Below are positions 41,740 through 55,487 of a stretch of 64,000 nucleotides of DNA, one piece after another (the first letter of the stretch is position 1; each line of letters starts with the position of its first letter). The position numbers and the translations under genes are program-made. Origin of the DNA: Psychrosphaera haliotis. Lineage in GTDB: Bacteria; Pseudomonadota; Gammaproteobacteria; Enterobacterales; Alteromonadaceae. The stretch is from assembly GCF_009728465.1 (NCBI RefSeq), contig NZ_WOCD01000005.1, positions 248,001-312,000 on the forward strand. Direction: 5' to 3'. The notes beneath the pieces were generated by a model. The model was not told the DNA's origin. It saw only the letters and a list, made by a program, of their open reading frames with translations, and did not search any database.

Positions 41740-42720
41740 CTAGTGTTCTTCTACTTGAAACAGAGACTCCATGTTTAACCCTTCATGCAAAGCCATATCT
41801 TTTAATCTACGTAAAGCTTCTACTTGTATTTGGCGCACACGTTCTCTTGTAAGCCCTATTTCTTTACCTACATTCTCTAGCGTAGAAGGCTCATAGCCTA
41901 ACAAACCAAAACGACGAGCTAAAACCTCACGTTGCTTTGGATTAAGTTGTTCTAACCAATGGACAATATTATCGTTTATATCGTCATTTGTTGTTTTAAG
42001 CTCTGGTCCTTTTAAGCGATCGTCGGCAATAACATCTAATAAAACTTTGTCTGATTCACCACCAATCGGTGTGTCTACTGAGCTTATACGTTCATTTAAG
42101 CGCAACATTTTTGACACGTCTTCAACGGGACGATCAAGTTTAGCTGCAATCTCTTCTGCTGTTGGTTCATGATCCAATTGCTGAGCTAACTCTCGCGCTG
42201 TTCTTAAATAAACATTTAATTCTTTAACTACATGAATAGGCAACCGTATCGTGCGTGTTTGATTCATTATAGCGCGTTCTATCGTCTGCCTGATCCACCA
42301 TGTTGCGTAGGTAGAGAATCTAAACCCTCTTTCAGGATCAAATTTTTCAACCGCACGAATTAAGCCTAAGTTGCCTTCTTCGATCAAGTCTAATAATGCT
42401 AAACCACGATTATTATAACGGCGAGCTATTTTTACAACCAGGCGAAGATTACTTTCTATCATTCGCTTTCGAGATGCGTCACAGCCTTTTAATGCTTTAC
42501 GGGCAAAAAATACTTCTTCTTCTGCGGTAAGTAGTGGAGAGAATCCAATTTCACTCAAGTAGATTTGAGTGGCGTCGAGGTTCTTGGGCTGCTCGGCTTT
42601 GAGAACAACTTCCTCTTCAACAGTTTCTTCCGCATCATCAACTTCATTAAGCTGACCCTCGGAAAACTCTGCGTTTGTTTTTACAGTTTCTTCAACTTCA
42701 GATACCAGTTCTTGGCCCAT
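41740..42720 (-). CDS. rpoS: RNA polymerase sigma factor RpoS
   Basis: RpoS directs RNA polymerase to stationary-phase and general stress genes. The 326-residue sigma-70 protein has region 1.2 around [16 protein letters not shown] and region 2 with the [19 protein letters not shown] core-binding and -10-reading helix. Region 3 follows, and region 4 ends with the helix-turn-helix [19 protein letters not shown]. It follows nlpD, and in relatives its main promoter lies inside nlpD. GGGAG lies seven bases before the ATG. The acidic N-terminal 50 residues are longer than is strictly conserved. Confidence 0.96.
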   Translation of the reverse strand: MGQELVSEVEETVKTNAEFSEGQLNEVDDAEETVEEEVVLKAEQPKNLDATQIYLSEIGFSPLLTAEEEVFFARKALKGCDASRKRMIESNLRLVVKIARRYNNRGLALLDLIEEGNLGLIRAVEKFDPERGFRFSTYATWWIRQTIERAIMNQTRTIRLPIHVVKELNVYLRTARELAQQLDHEPTAEEIAAKLDRPVEDVSKMLRLNERISSVDTPIGGESDKVLLDVIADDRLKGPELKTTNDDINDNIVHWLEQLNPKQREVLARRFGLLGYEPSTLENVGKEIGLTRERVRQIQVEALRRLKDMALHEGLNMESLFQVEEH

Positions 42721-42782
42721 AGTGCGACTCCCAGATACATTGCTTTTGCAATATTTTTTAGGTTAACAATATAAGCTTATGA

Positions 42783-43625
42783 CTATTTAGGCAGGTATTT
42801 ATGAGGATTTACAGTTCGGCCACGAAATCGAATTTCAAAATGAAGTTTGACTTTATCGGTTCCAGAGCTGCCCATTTCCGCAATAATTTGTCCTGCCTTA
42901 ACCCAATCTTGTTCTTTAACTAACAAAGAACGATTGTGAGCATAAGCACTTAAATAATCGTTGTTGTGCTTGATAATAACTAAATTACCAAACCCTCTTA
43001 GCGCACTACCTGCGTAAACTACCTTGCCGTCTGCTGCTGCAATAATAGGATCGCCTGGTCTTCCTCCGAAATCGATGCCTCTGTTACCATTTTCCTTGGT
43101 GGAATAGGTATCGATAATTTTTCCATCGCTAGGGTAACGCCATTTGCGAACCTTGCTAGGAAACGAATCACTTTCTATTTTTTTAATTGGTTCTTTTTGA
43201 ACTTTTTTTTGTACTTTTTGATTCGTCTGGTTTTTACCGTACTCCTCTGGTTTTTCTTTTGCAATAGTTTTTTTATTATTTTTTTGTGTTGTTTTTATTT
43301 CGGTAACAGGTTGTTTTATTGTTTTATTCTTGGCTATCGAAACAGCCCCTTGTGACAAGTTCAATTTCTGGCCTGGAAAAATTTCGTAGGGCTTAGAAAT
43401 GTTATTCATCTGTGCCAAAAGTCTAAAATCTATCCCAGCTTTCCAAGCAATAGAATATAACGTTTCACCCTTTTGAACCTGGTATGAGTCATCGGTTATT
43501 ATATTCTTGTGCACTTCGGAATAAGGCGAAGACACCTGATCTATTTTTACAATTGGTGCTGGATACTTTCGGTTCGCGCAGCCTGCAATTAATAATAATA
43601 AGATTAGAGAGAGGAGTATTTTCAT
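42783..43625 (-). CDS. nlpD: Lipoprotein NlpD, LysM and M23 domains
   Basis: NlpD activates the amidase AmiC during cell division. The 280-residue lipoprotein begins MKILLSLILLLLIAGC, with lipobox Leu-Ile-Ala-Gly-Cys and mature Cys near residue 16. A LysM domain reads YQVQKGETLYSIAWKAGID. After a Lys/Gln-rich linker the M23 domain contains RGIDFGGRPGDPI and ends with LHFEIRFRGRTVNPHKYL. The zinc ligands of active M23 enzymes are partly missing (HxH is not seen in LHFEIRF), as expected for the inactive activator type. I start at 43625, not 43655, because of the lipobox spacing. Confidence 0.93.
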   Translation of the reverse strand: MKILLSLILLLLIAGCANRKYPAPIVKIDQVSSPYSEVHKNIITDDSYQVQKGETLYSIAWKAGIDFRLLAQMNNISKPYEIFPGQKLNLSQGAVSIAKNKTIKQPVTEIKTTQKNNKKTIAKEKPEEYGKNQTNQKVQKKVQKEPIKKIESDSFPSKVRKWRYPSDGKIIDTYSTKENGNRGIDFGGRPGDPIIAAADGKVVYAGSALRGFGNLVIIKHNNDYLSAYAHNRSLLVKEQDWVKAGQIIAEMGSSGTDKVKLHFEIRFRGRTVNPHKYLPK

Positions 43626-43626
43626 T

Positions 43627-44208
43627 TTAGAACTGTTTATAAGCCACGTAAGCAACGATTAAACCGACAACAAGCCAACCAAGAACATCAACATACTGCC
43701 TGATTTTATGCTCCATTTTTTCACCACCAAAATATAAAATTCCGGCTACTAAAAAGAATCGCATACCACGCCCAATGCTAGAGGCTACTACAAATGGCCA
43801 AAATGTCATTGATAACATACCGGCGCTAACCGTAAATAGCTTGTACGGTATGGGCGTAAAACCAGCTAAAAAGACAATCCAAACACCAAATTTATCAAAG
43901 TACCCAACAATTGTTGCGAACTTATCTTGATAATTCATCATTTCAATAAAAGGGAGTACGACAGGTTCGTAAAGGTAAGCGCCTAGCATATATCCGACGA
44001 TACCGCCGACTACGGAGCTGATAGTGGTAATTGATGCTAAGAACCAAGCTTTTTCGCGCTGACTAATGACCATTGGAGCCAGCATTACATCAGGCGGTAT
44101 AGGGAAAAATACGGACTCAGAAAACGTTAGTAGTGCTAAGTAATAAGTTGCATATTTATGTTTAGCCCAGCGAATACACGCGTCATACAACTGCGTAAAT
44201 ACTTTCAT
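43627..44208 (-). CDS. yqaA: YqaA family membrane protein (DedA/VTT domain)
   Basis: This is a 193-residue inner-membrane protein with four to five hydrophobic segments and the VTT/SNARE-associated domain. FSESVFFPIPPDVMLAP is the conserved re-entrant segment with its charged/proline pattern. GVWIVFLAGFTPIPYKLFTVSAG is the second, with a Gly-Phe-x-Pro-x-Pro core. DedA relatives handle polyprenyl-phosphate or lipid flipping, but the YqaA branch is unassigned. It lies between pcm and nlpD, its start overlapping the pcm stop by one base. Confidence 0.88.
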   Translation of the reverse strand: MKVFTQLYDACIRWAKHKYATYYLALLTFSESVFFPIPPDVMLAPMVISQREKAWFLASITTISSVVGGIVGYMLGAYLYEPVVLPFIEMMNYQDKFATIVGYFDKFGVWIVFLAGFTPIPYKLFTVSAGMLSMTFWPFVVASSIGRGMRFFLVAGILYFGGEKMEHKIRQYVDVLGWLVVGLIVAYVAYKQF

Positions 44209-44843
44209 TAAGCGGTATCTCCAGATACTAATGGTACAAATTTAACCGGTTCATGTTGGGTTTCAATAAACTCATCACCGCTTCTAACGATGGTAACTAG
44301 TTGCTGGTTTTCAGTACCAACTGGAAGTATTAGAATGCCGCCGTCTTTTAATTGTGATTTTAAAGCTTGAGGCACAGACTCTGGTGCAGCGGTAACAATA
44401 ATTGCATCAAAAGGAGCTTTTGATTCCCAACCTAACCAGCCGTCACCGTGTTTCATTTGAACATTATAAATGTCTAATTTCTGGAGTCGTCGTTTGGCGA
44501 TTAATTGAAGTTGGCGAATTCTTTCAACTGAGAATACCTGACTGAACACACGACCCAATATTGCCGCCTGATAGCCTGAGCCAGTACCAATTTCTAGCAC
44601 GTTAGAAGTAACACCATGCTCAACTAGCATTTGGGTCATCTTGCCAACAATATAAGGTTGCGAGATCGTTTGGCCTTGCCCAATAGGTAATGCCGTATTT
44701 TCATAAGCCTTATGTGCCAAGACTTGCTCGACAAATAGATGGCGAGGGACCGATGAAATTGCATCGAGTACCACAGGGTTTTCTATTCCTAACCCTTTAA
44801 CTTGATTTGCTAGCGTAGCTCCGCTACGAGTATATTGATTCAT
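44208..44843 (-). CDS. pcm: Protein-L-isoaspartate O-methyltransferase
   Basis: Pcm methylates isoaspartyl residues in aged proteins so they can be repaired. The 211-residue Rossmann methyltransferase shows VPRHLFVEQVLAHKAYENTA, the IGQGQTISQPYIVGKMTQML substrate segment, the SAM-binding VLEIGTGSGYQAAIL and the IIVTAAPESVPQALKSQL strand. The length matches E. coli Pcm. It belongs to the stationary-phase cluster surE-pcm-(yqaA)-nlpD-rpoS, starting 4 bases after surE. Confidence 0.96.
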   Translation of the reverse strand: MNQYTRSGATLANQVKGLGIENPVVLDAISSVPRHLFVEQVLAHKAYENTALPIGQGQTISQPYIVGKMTQMLVEHGVTSNVLEIGTGSGYQAAILGRVFSQVFSVERIRQLQLIAKRRLQKLDIYNVQMKHGDGWLGWESKAPFDAIIVTAAPESVPQALKSQLKDGGILILPVGTENQQLVTIVRSGDEFIETQHEPVKFVPLVSGDTA

Positions 44844-44847
44844 GCCA

Positions 44848-45597
44848 CTACTTTATTTTTTTGACCCAAGAAGACACCGTTTCTAAACTTGAATATGCGG
44901 TCATATCTATTTTTAGTGGTGTAATTGAAACTTCATTATTATTTACCGCAAAAAAGTCAGTGCCTTCTCCGGCATCCAACTCTTTACCTAATGTACCATA
45001 CCAATATATCTCGCGTCCCCATGGATCTTGTTGCTTTGTCATCATTTCGGCTTTATGTCTCTTACCAAGACGTGTTACTGAAAAGCCATTAATGTTTTCA
45101 AAAGTAACATCAGGTACGTTCACATTAAGTATCTGATCCGACTTCAATGGATGCTCTTTTAAGTGTTCAACTACCTTTTTCGCCACTTGAGCGGCGCACT
45201 TCATATTATCTTCTGAACGACTAGCTAAAGACATAGCTATCGCAGGCAAACCTAGATTTCGCCCTTCAGCTGCGGCTGCGACAGTACCAGAGTAAAACGT
45301 GTCGTCACCTAAATTTGCACCGTGATTGATACCTGCAACAACCATATCAGGCGGTTCTGGCAGTAACTGATTAATGGCTAAATGAACACAATCTGTAGGA
45401 GTACCATTAACGCTATAAAATCCATTTTTATGCTTATGTAATCGTAATGGGTTTGTAAGTGTTAACGCACTACTAGCACCGCTTAAATTTCTATCTGGCG
45501 CCACTACCGTGACTTCTGCAATTGTACTTAATGCCTCATATAAGGCTTCGATACCTGGTGCAAAAACACCGTCATCATTACTAATTAGTATTTTCAT
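44848..45597 (-). CDS. surE: 5'-nucleotidase SurE
   Basis: SurE is a metal-dependent nucleoside-monophosphate phosphatase linked to stationary-phase survival. The N-terminal metal site [13 protein letters not shown] holds the two Asp ligands. [15 protein letters not shown] and [20 protein letters not shown] complete the active site, with a further Ser and Asn ligand. About 249 residues, as usual. I take ATG 45597 ([10 protein letters not shown]) to match the family; ATG 45603 is two codons earlier. Either start lies inside the end of truD, so the two are translationally coupled. Confidence 0.95.
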   Translation of the reverse strand: MKILISNDDGVFAPGIEALYEALSTIAEVTVVAPDRNLSGASSALTLTNPLRLHKHKNGFYSVNGTPTDCVHLAINQLLPEPPDMVVAGINHGANLGDDTFYSGTVAAAAEGRNLGLPAIAMSLASRSEDNMKCAAQVAKKVVEHLKEHPLKSDQILNVNVPDVTFENINGFSVTRLGKRHKAEMMTKQQDPWGREIYWYGTLGKELDAGEGTDFFAVNNNEVSITPLKIDMTAYSSLETVSSWVKKIK

Positions 45598-46642
45598 GTT
45601 CATGTACTCTAAAGTTAATACACTCTCTTAAAACCGACGTCGCAAATGCGCCACTTGGTAGGTCAAACTTTACTACCACATCATTGTCTTGCACTTGGCA
45701 AATTAAATTATTTGGAATTAGGTGTATCACTCGTCTTTGCTGTTCTAAACCTTGCTCAGCTAATAACGCATTCCAAGACATGTGTTGCTCAACAATTGTG
45801 TTTTCAAACTCTAAAGCGTCAGACTCAGCAATGGCATCACCTTTACCTACCATTGGCGCAGACAGTAAAATATCTCGCTCTGCCAATCGTCTATCAATGG
45901 ACTCATCTAACTCACCGGTGAAGTAAGAGTTACTGCCAGCCAAAACAAATACGTCTCCAGCTATAGGTGTAAAAAGCTTTTCCTGCTCCACTCGAGCACT
46001 GACTACTTCGTTAAAAATAAACGAACGAGCCGCAGACAAGGCAAAACCTTTTATCTTTTTGTCACGAATTGACTCACCATCCGCCCAGCGGTTTGCCCAG
46101 TTTAAATTATTACCTTTAAACCCAAAGCGCTGTAATCCAAAATAATTTGGAACGCCCTTTTCAGCAACAGCTTCTAATCGAGCCAACAGTTCTTCTTTGT
46201 TCGATACATTTCGAAGACGAATAGAAAAACCATTGCCTTCTAAAGCACCTACTTTCAGCTTTTTCTGATGTCGTTTTGTTTCTACAATTTTAATATTGTC
46301 AGTTTCAATGCCTGACAAGTCTAATTCTTGTGTTACGTTTGATTGCACCGAGAACCACTGGCGGCTAACTGACTGCTTATCTTTTAAGCCCGCATAACCA
46401 ACGTCACGTAATCTTTTACCCAATACTTTAGCTAAATGCTGACAAACTTGCTGGGTGTTTAGTTCGCGCTTTTCTATTAATAAATATAGATTTTCGCCGT
46501 CACCGGTTAACTCAAAAGGCAGCTTTTCGGTAACCACAAAGTCTTCAGGTATTTGCTTAAAATCCGCTTCACCTTCCGGTTTGCCGTGCAAGTAATTCCA
46601 ATGAGATAGGTCCCAGTCTTGAAAAAAGTTAGCTTCGCTCAT
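45581..46642 (-). CDS. truD: tRNA pseudouridine(13) synthase TruD
   Basis: TruD makes pseudouridine at position 13 of tRNA-Glu. The 353-residue protein contains the catalytic-Asp segment [19 protein letters not shown] near residue 80. It also has the family's [11 protein letters not shown] motif near 165 and [18 protein letters not shown] in between. The length agrees with E. coli TruD. Its ATG overlaps the stop of ispF by four bases, and its own end overlaps the surE start. Confidence 0.95.
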   Translation of the reverse strand: MSEANFFQDWDLSHWNYLHGKPEGEADFKQIPEDFVVTEKLPFELTGDGENLYLLIEKRELNTQQVCQHLAKVLGKRLRDVGYAGLKDKQSVSRQWFSVQSNVTQELDLSGIETDNIKIVETKRHQKKLKVGALEGNGFSIRLRNVSNKEELLARLEAVAEKGVPNYFGLQRFGFKGNNLNWANRWADGESIRDKKIKGFALSAARSFIFNEVVSARVEQEKLFTPIAGDVFVLAGSNSYFTGELDESIDRRLAERDILLSAPMVGKGDAIAESDALEFENTIVEQHMSWNALLAEQGLEQQRRVIHLIPNNLICQVQDNDVVVKFDLPSGAFATSVLRECINFRVHEHENTN

Positions 46643-47151
46643 TTGTTCACCTGTTGCGATTCGCCCTGCTGCAACTTACCTTGTAGCAACACCACTGCTT
46701 GAACAGAAATACCTTCTTTGCGACCTTCAAAACCTAGCTTTTCAGTGGTTGTAGCCTTAACTGAAACCTGATCAACATTAACACCTAAATCTGCTGCTAA
46801 CGTCTCTCTCATTAAAACAATATGAGGGGCCATTTTGGGCGCCTGGGCAACGATAGTTAGGTCGCAGTTAGACACGGCATAACCTTTTTTAATTATTAAA
46901 TCATTAACATGACGGAGCAGTATACGACTATCTATATTCTCAAACTCTGATGCATTGTCTGGAAAGTGTTGGCCTATGTCGCCCATTGCTAACGCGCCTA
47001 ACATAGCATCACATAATGCATGTATGGCTACATCACCATCGGAATGAGCTATAAAGCCCTGATCAAATGGCACTTTAACGCCAGCTAATGAAAGCGGGCC
47101 TTCTCCGCCAAACTTATGTACGTCATAGCCCATGCCAATTCTAATATTCAT
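46639..47151 (-). CDS. ispF: 2-C-methyl-D-erythritol 2,4-cyclodiphosphate synthase
   Basis: IspF cyclises CDP-ME-2-phosphate in the MEP isoprenoid pathway. About 170 residues. The zinc ligands are in [11 protein letters not shown] (Asp and His) and the [20 protein letters not shown] segment follows. DIGQHFPD and [18 protein letters not shown] close the trimer interface. The start at 47151 ([12 protein letters not shown]) is preferred over GTG 47160. It follows ispD at 38 bases, the common ispDF order, and is truD-coupled downstream. Confidence 0.95.
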   Translation of the reverse strand: MNIRIGMGYDVHKFGGEGPLSLAGVKVPFDQGFIAHSDGDVAIHALCDAMLGALAMGDIGQHFPDNASEFENIDSRILLRHVNDLIIKKGYAVSNCDLTIVAQAPKMAPHIVLMRETLAADLGVNVDQVSVKATTTEKLGFEGRKEGISVQAVVLLQGKLQQGESQQVNK

Positions 47152-47189
47152 GTTTCTCACTTTCTAAATAGTATGTCGCTAATTCTATG

Positions 47190-47903
47190 TCATCGGGTTT
47201 CGGTGACTTTTATGTTTCGCGCACTCGAATTAATAATATCGACTGGAAAACCTGCCAACTCTAAAGCGGAGGCTTCATCGGTTACTTGAGTATTAACTAA
47301 CCCTTGAGGGTCTAGTTGCTGTTCAAGCGCGGTAAGTAACTCTTCAGTTTTACAAAACTGGGGCGTAAAGGCATGCCAAAGATCATTCCTATCCACTGTC
47401 TTACCAATGGCGGCACAGCCCTGAATGCCATGTTCCCCTTGCTCATTTGCCACTGTTCGTTTCATTGTATCTCGAACCCTAGTGCCTAAAATGGTAGAGC
47501 GACTGTTATTTATTCCATTTTCATAAAGTGACTTTATGTCAGATACCAGTACACATGGCCTTGCAGCATCGTGCACCATTACATTTCTAAAGCCCATTTT
47601 GTTAGCTTCACGAACACCATTAAGTACTGAGTCGGCGCGTTCTTTTCCACCAGCAACAATATGGATTTTTGCATGGGAAGCTGAGGGTAAAGTTGAAAAC
47701 CAAACGTCATTTTCAGCCAAGGAAACAACAATTTTGGCTATAAAAGGAAGCGCTAAAAATTTCCGTAGGGTGTGCTCTAAAAGAGGTAAGTTGAGAAGGG
47801 TTATATATTGTTTAGGTATTTCTGCACCTAATCGTTTACCTACTCCTGACGCCGGGATAATTAATACGACTTGCTCTATATCCGGTGATTCAATAAGACT
47901 CAT
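47190..47903 (-). CDS. ispD: 2-C-methyl-D-erythritol 4-phosphate cytidylyltransferase
   Basis: IspD joins CTP to MEP in isoprenoid synthesis. The 237-residue nucleotidyltransferase starts with a nucleotide loop variant IPASGVGKRLGAEIPKQYI near residue 16. VMVHDAARPCVLVSDI carries the metal Asp, and VTDEASALELAGFPVDII is the C-terminal family motif. The ATG shares one base with the stop of ftsB (TAATG), so ftsB and ispD are coupled. The final residues (NIKVTETR) look normal; the gene has no break. Confidence 0.94.
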   Translation of the reverse strand: MSLIESPDIEQVVLIIPASGVGKRLGAEIPKQYITLLNLPLLEHTLRKFLALPFIAKIVVSLAENDVWFSTLPSASHAKIHIVAGGKERADSVLNGVREANKMGFRNVMVHDAARPCVLVSDIKSLYENGINNSRSTILGTRVRDTMKRTVANEQGEHGIQGCAAIGKTVDRNDLWHAFTPQFCKTEELLTALEQQLDPQGLVNTQVTDEASALELAGFPVDIINSSARNIKVTETR

Positions 47904-48187
47904 TATTTCTCATCATTATTAGGTACTAGCCTGAAAAACGTTTCATTTTGACGGATCATACCAAGTTCATTTCTTGCACGCTCTTCTATGCCTTCCAAGC
48001 CTACTTTCAAATCTTTTACGTCTGCGGCCAACAACTCGTTACGTTTCATTAGCTCGTCGTTGTCTTGTTTTAAACTGTTTACTTCTGCTCTGTTGTCTGA
48101 ATAAAACTGCATGCCGTTGTGGCCGGCCACTAATCGGACAATTAATAAAACTGAGCAAATGACCATCAATATGTTTAACGGTTTCAC
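47903..48187 (-). CDS. ftsB: Cell division protein FtsB
   Basis: FtsB is a small bitopic division protein that joins FtsL and FtsQ at the septum. The 94-residue sequence has one N-terminal membrane segment ([17 protein letters not shown]) and a coiled coil around [20 protein letters not shown]. The conserved [20 protein letters not shown] motif follows. It heads the ftsB-ispD-ispF-truD-surE-pcm group on the minus strand. A promoter presumably lies in the 74 bases between it and the next gene upstream. Confidence 0.94.
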   Translation of the reverse strand: MKPLNILMVICSVLLIVRLVAGHNGMQFYSDNRAEVNSLKQDNDELMKRNELLAADVKDLKVGLEGIEERARNELGMIRQNETFFRLVPNNDEK

Positions 48188-48261
48188 GTAATTTCCTTTT
48201 AGTTAATGCAAGTTGATATTATGCAAATCTCAATCGCATAGTTAAAGAAGATTTTCTAATT

Positions 48262-48912
48262 TTAACGCTTTGCAGCGATTAATTTAGAGAAGTTGTGCCA
48301 ATTAATTCGAGTTGCCAATAATAATTCACGTAGCGAGAGAGCACGTGATGTTGTCTTTTGATTATTTTTCCATTGATGCCCACAACATGCCGCTGCCATT
48401 ACTGGTTTTCCAGGTTTTAATAGCAACTTTTGTTTTGATGATTCTGGACTGAGTTGTGTTCCGTTAAAATTGAACCACCCGTGCTGATTACAATGCACTT
48501 TCTGATTTTCACTATCTATTTCATCAATACTATCTAAAGCAATATATTCGATACCATAAAGGTTTATTGCAACGGGGATGATTAATGCCATTTGACTGTT
48601 TTTAGTATAAAAGGATTCGGTGTTATCTGCATTAGCCTTTAAGCTAAAGGGCTTGTTTGATGGCGGGCTAAGCCAACTTGCATTACTGCTATCGAGGTCT
48701 AATGGAGAGCTTGAATTAATAATACTTTCCGCTGCTTTAGAGATATAAAAAGCCAGCGACTTAAGGCTTTTCCTTAAGTTTGAATGCGTTAAATTTTGAT
48801 CTGAAGCTAACCTTGCCAATTCACGTTCGTATAAAACATTACACACCTCGGCCTTAACCTGCAGGTTACTGCGCTGTTGCCAAAGACTGTTCTGTAAATC
48901 ATTTTGTGACAT
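48262..48912 (-). CDS. Hypothetical protein between eno and ftsB
   Basis: This is a 216-residue soluble protein with no signal peptide. The N-terminal half (SQNDLQNSLWQQRSNLQVKA) is helical; the middle is Ser/Asn-rich. The C-terminal half has a QHGWFNFNGTQLSPES segment and KPVMAAACCGHQWKNN, with two adjacent Cys and a His. I do not recognise a family. The ATG at 48912 lacks a clear ribosome site; a TTG one codon earlier is an alternative. It occupies the gap that is usually empty between eno and ftsB, so it is probably a lineage-specific gene. Confidence 0.6.
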   Translation of the reverse strand: MSQNDLQNSLWQQRSNLQVKAEVCNVLYERELARLASDQNLTHSNLRKSLKSLAFYISKAAESIINSSSPLDLDSSNASWLSPPSNKPFSLKANADNTESFYTKNSQMALIIPVAINLYGIEYIALDSIDEIDSENQKVHCNQHGWFNFNGTQLSPESSKQKLLLKPGKPVMAAACCGHQWKNNQKTTSRALSLRELLLATRINWHNFSKLIAAKR

Positions 48913-49046
48913 CAAGTTAACTTAATTCTATTTAATATGAATCCATATGGATGTTACTAAATATAAGTGTACAAAAAAGGAGCGACAATGCACTCCTTTA
49001 TTTATACAATTTTTAACCATTTAGCAGGTGAATGCTTATTGAATGA

Positions 49047-50385
<1,339 letters not shown>

Positions 50386-50396
50386 TTACACTCATT

Positions 50397-52043
<1,647 letters not shown>

Positions 52044-52216
52044 TTAGATTGCTATTTTTGGTTACATACATTGCCAACGCCAATACAAAAAACTTCGCTC
52101 ATAGAAAACCACAGCGAATTGAGTATTAAGAAATAATTTGGATGTACATAGGACGGGATAAAAGTATAACAAACGAACAGTATTCCAACAATGAAGATGT
52201 GCGATTTCTTCATAAT

Positions 52217-52252
52217 AAAAAAAGCCCACTAAATATTTAATTTAATGGGCTT
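52217..52252 (-). terminator. Intrinsic terminator after oadB
   Basis: On the minus strand AAGCCCA pairs with TGGGCTT, extended by five inner pairs (TAAAT with ATTTA), and a run of T follows. It ends the oadGAB operon. Confidence 0.85.
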
Positions 52253-52292
52253 CTGTTTTTATATTTTTACAGGGTTATGTGCCGGTAAACAT

Positions 52293-53423
52293 TTAGCCTA
52301 CCAGAGCCAATAAAATACCTGCTGCAACTGCTGATCCTAACACCCCTGCTACGTTAGGCCCCATTGCGTGCATTAATAAGAAATTATGTGGGTTTGCTTC
52401 CAAACCGACTTTATTTACAACACGTGCGGCCATTGGCACCGCGGAAACACCCGCAGCCCCAAGTAAAGGGTTAATTGGCTTATCGCTAAACTTAGACATT
52501 AACTTTGCCATCAGGACACCTGTGCCAGTACCAATACTGAAAGCAACCGCGCCTAAACCTAGAATTCCTAGGGTTTCAATTGTAAGGAACTGATCTGCAC
52601 TTAACTTTGAGCCAACCGCCAAACCTAAGAAGATAGTAACAATATTAATAAGTTCGTTCTGTGCGGTATTACTCAAACGGTCAACAACACCCGACTCTTT
52701 CATCAAATTACCTAAACAAAACATGCCCACCAACGGGGTTGCTGCTGGTAAAAATAGAATCGTTAGAAACAGAACCGCTAAAGGAAATAAGATTTTCTCT
52801 TTTTTGCTTACTTGACGAAGTTGTTCCATTTTTATCTTACGTTCTTCTGGTGTTGTTAATGCCTTCATAATTGGAGGCTGAATAATAGGCACCAGTGCCA
52901 TGTAAGAATAAGCTGCAACAGCAATCGCTCCGAGTAAATCTGGTGCTAACTTAGATGCTAAAAATATAGCGGTTGGTCCATCGGCACCACCAATAATGGC
53001 AATAGCAGAGGCGTCTTTTAAAGAGAAGTCGAAGCCTGGTACTAAATTTAACGCAATTGCACCAAATAGAGTGGCAAAAATCCCAAACTGAGCCGCGGCC
53101 CCTAAGAACAACATTCTTGGATTTGCGATTAACGCGCCAAAGTCGGTCATTGCTCCTACGCCCATAAAAATAAGCAAAGGAAACACGCCCGTTTCTATTC
53201 CAACGTAATAGATGTAATAAAGCACCCCGCCTGGCTCAGTAAAACCGGCCAGGGGAATATTTGCTAATACGGCACCAAAACCAATTGGTAAAAGCAGTAA
53301 AGGTTCAAAACCTTTTTTAATCGCTAAAAATAACAGTAGTCCACCCACTAACATCATTACTATTTGACCAATCTCAAAATTAGCTAATGCCGTTGATGCC
53401 CAGAGTGTTTGTAAGCCTTCCAT
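52293..53423 (-). CDS. oadB: Na+-pumping oxaloacetate decarboxylase, beta subunit
   Basis: OadB decarboxylates carboxybiotin and uses the energy to pump Na+ out. The 376-residue membrane protein has about nine hydrophobic segments. The family's sodium-binding parts are seen as [22 protein letters not shown] near residue 143 and [19 protein letters not shown] near 321. [20 protein letters not shown] lies at the end. It follows oadA by 4 bases in an oadG-oadA-oadB operon. A primary Na+ pump suits a marine organism that also has other Na+-dependent systems. Confidence 0.95.
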   Translation of the reverse strand: MEGLQTLWASTALANFEIGQIVMMLVGGLLLFLAIKKGFEPLLLLPIGFGAVLANIPLAGFTEPGGVLYYIYYVGIETGVFPLLIFMGVGAMTDFGALIANPRMLFLGAAAQFGIFATLFGAIALNLVPGFDFSLKDASAIAIIGGADGPTAIFLASKLAPDLLGAIAVAAYSYMALVPIIQPPIMKALTTPEERKIKMEQLRQVSKKEKILFPLAVLFLTILFLPAATPLVGMFCLGNLMKESGVVDRLSNTAQNELINIVTIFLGLAVGSKLSADQFLTIETLGILGLGAVAFSIGTGTGVLMAKLMSKFSDKPINPLLGAAGVSAVPMAARVVNKVGLEANPHNFLLMHAMGPNVAGVLGSAVAAGILLALVG

Positions 53424-53427
53424 AAAT

Positions 53428-55239
53428 TTACCCTATGCTCAGTAACACATCACCGGTAGATACTGCATCGCCTTCTTTGCAATCAACCGATACTACTTGT
53501 CCTGCCTGCTGTGCTCTTACTTCCGTTTCCATCTTCATGGCTTCTAAAATAATGACCACATCACCTTCTTGAATTGCTTGTCCAGGCTTAACTAATACTT
53601 TAAAAATATTGCCCGCAAGCGGTGCCTCAAGAGGAGTAGCATTCGAAGAGCTTACAGCAGAAGGGGCGTTTTGTGGTGCTGCTTGAGGTGCCGCAGAAGC
53701 AGATGGTTGCACGCTAGAAACAGAACCCGTTGGCCCTACTACAACGTCATAAACCTTACCATCTACAGATACAGAGTAACCTTCTGCAACATTATTATTG
53801 CTTGTGCTATCTGATGCTGCCGATTTTGAAGCCTCTTGTTGAAGCTCTAAACCCGTTGGTGCAGGTTCAAATGCATCTGGGTTATTCCTGTTTTCTAAAT
53901 ACTTAAGACCGATTTGAGGGAACAGTGCGTAGGTCAATACATCATCAACAACATCTGTTGCTAACTCTATATTTTTTTCCTTGGCTTTTTCAGACAACTC
54001 AGATGTCAGTTTTTCTAATTCATCGTCTAGCACGTCTGCAGGTCTACAAGTTATCGCTTCAGCACCATCAAGTACTTTAAGCTGCAACTCTTTGTTCACA
54101 GGAGCAGCAGTTGCACCATATTCGCCTTTTAAAACGCCTGCCGTTTCTTTTGTAATTGATTTATAACGTTCGCCAGTTAACACGTTAAGAACGGCTTGAG
54201 TGCCTACTATTTGGGAGGTTGGTGTCACTAAAGGAATAAAGCCTAAGTCTTCACGAACTAGAGGGATTTCTTTTAGAACGTCATCTAGCTTATCTTCTGC
54301 ACCTTGCTCTCTTAACTGGTTTTCCATGTTAGTTAACATGCCACCTGGCACCTGAGCCAATAAAATACGAGAGTCTACGCCTTTTAGGCTACCCTCAAAT
54401 TTTGCATACTTTTTACGAACATCTCTAAAGTAGGCAGCAATTTCCGCAAGTAACTCAAGATCTAAACCTGTATCTCGGTCAGTGCCTTCTACTATTGCTA
54501 CTGTGGTTTCTGTTGCTGTATGTCCATAGGTCATACTCATTGAAGACACGGCGGTATCCAGCATATCAATGCCAGCATCAATGGCTTTTTGGTAAGTCGC
54601 CGTTGATAGGCCAGTGGTAGCGTGACATTGCATTGCGATTGGTAAATCAACCGTTGATTTCAACTCTGTAATCAACTCTTCGCATTCATATGGTCTTAAC
54701 AATCCAGCCATATCTTTTATACAAATAGAGTGACTTCCCATATCTTCTAAACGCTTTGCCATATCCAACCAGGTGGTTAGGTTATGAACTGGCGATACAG
54801 TGTAAGAAATTGTGCCCTGTGCGTGAGCACCAACATCAACAGCGGACTTTATCGCGGTTTCTAGGTTACGAATATCATTCATTGCGTCAAATATTCTAAA
54901 AACATCAACACCATTGTGATGCGCTCGCTCTACAAACTTTTGAACTACGTCATCAGCATAATGACGATAGCCCAGTAGGTTTTGACCTCTAAGTAGCATT
55001 TGCTGCTTAGTGTTTGGCATTGCTTTCTTTAATTCGCGAATACGGTGCCAAGGATCTTCACCTAAATATCGAATACATGAGTCAAAGGTTGCTCCTCCCC
55101 ACGACTCCATTGACCAATAACCTACTTTATCCAGCTTCTCAGCGATGGGTAACATGTCTTCTAGACGCAAACGAGTTGCCAATAATGATTGGTGTGCGTC
55201 ACGAAGTACTAATTCTGTTAGTAACAAGGGCTTTTTCAT
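53428..55239 (-). CDS. oadA: Na+-pumping oxaloacetate decarboxylase, alpha subunit (biotinylated)
   Basis: OadA transfers CO2 from oxaloacetate to its own biotin. The 603-residue protein starts with the carboxyltransferase TIM barrel ([20 protein letters not shown]) and contains [19 protein letters not shown] and the metal-site segment [15 protein letters not shown]. After an Ala/Pro/Ser-rich linker (about 480-540) the biotinyl domain carries EAMKMET with the modified Lys569. It lies 11 bases from oadG and 4 from oadB. Confidence 0.96.
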   Translation of the reverse strand: MKKPLLLTELVLRDAHQSLLATRLRLEDMLPIAEKLDKVGYWSMESWGGATFDSCIRYLGEDPWHRIRELKKAMPNTKQQMLLRGQNLLGYRHYADDVVQKFVERAHHNGVDVFRIFDAMNDIRNLETAIKSAVDVGAHAQGTISYTVSPVHNLTTWLDMAKRLEDMGSHSICIKDMAGLLRPYECEELITELKSTVDLPIAMQCHATTGLSTATYQKAIDAGIDMLDTAVSSMSMTYGHTATETTVAIVEGTDRDTGLDLELLAEIAAYFRDVRKKYAKFEGSLKGVDSRILLAQVPGGMLTNMENQLREQGAEDKLDDVLKEIPLVREDLGFIPLVTPTSQIVGTQAVLNVLTGERYKSITKETAGVLKGEYGATAAPVNKELQLKVLDGAEAITCRPADVLDDELEKLTSELSEKAKEKNIELATDVVDDVLTYALFPQIGLKYLENRNNPDAFEPAPTGLELQQEASKSAASDSTSNNNVAEGYSVSVDGKVYDVVVGPTGSVSSVQPSASAAPQAAPQNAPSAVSSSNATPLEAPLAGNIFKVLVKPGQAIQEGDVVIILEAMKMETEVRAQQAGQVVSVDCKEGDAVSTGDVLLSIG

Positions 55240-55250
55240 GTCTTAGTCCT

Positions 55251-55484
55251 TTACTTATTATTTTGTTTATATTGATGAATTGCTGCACTAATTGCGGCAA
55301 TGACAGGTGCGGGTGCATTGAGGTTTGAAGGTTGAACAGGATTATTTACTGGCGCTTCCTCTTGCCCAGCAAATTTGGACAATAGTTTTGTCGCAAAAAT
55401 TAATAAAGTAAGAAATATAAATACGACGACCATTCCTACAACCATGAGGATTGCCGCCTCATACAATAACTCTGATACTGACAT
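55251..55484 (-). CDS. oadG: Na+-pumping oxaloacetate decarboxylase, gamma subunit
   Basis: OadG anchors alpha to beta and binds Zn. The 77-residue protein has one N-terminal membrane segment (AAILMVVGMVVVFIFLTLLI) and a Pro/Ala-rich tail ending APVIAAISAAIHQYKQNNK, whose His is a candidate metal ligand. ATG 55484 is preferred over GTG 55487 because AAGGA lies six bases upstream. It heads the operon; its promoter must lie in the 400-base gap before the tRNA genes. Confidence 0.9.
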   Translation of the reverse strand: MSVSELLYEAAILMVVGMVVVFIFLTLLIFATKLLSKFAGQEEAPVNNPVQPSNLNAPAPVIAAISAAIHQYKQNNK

Positions 55485-55487
55485 CAC

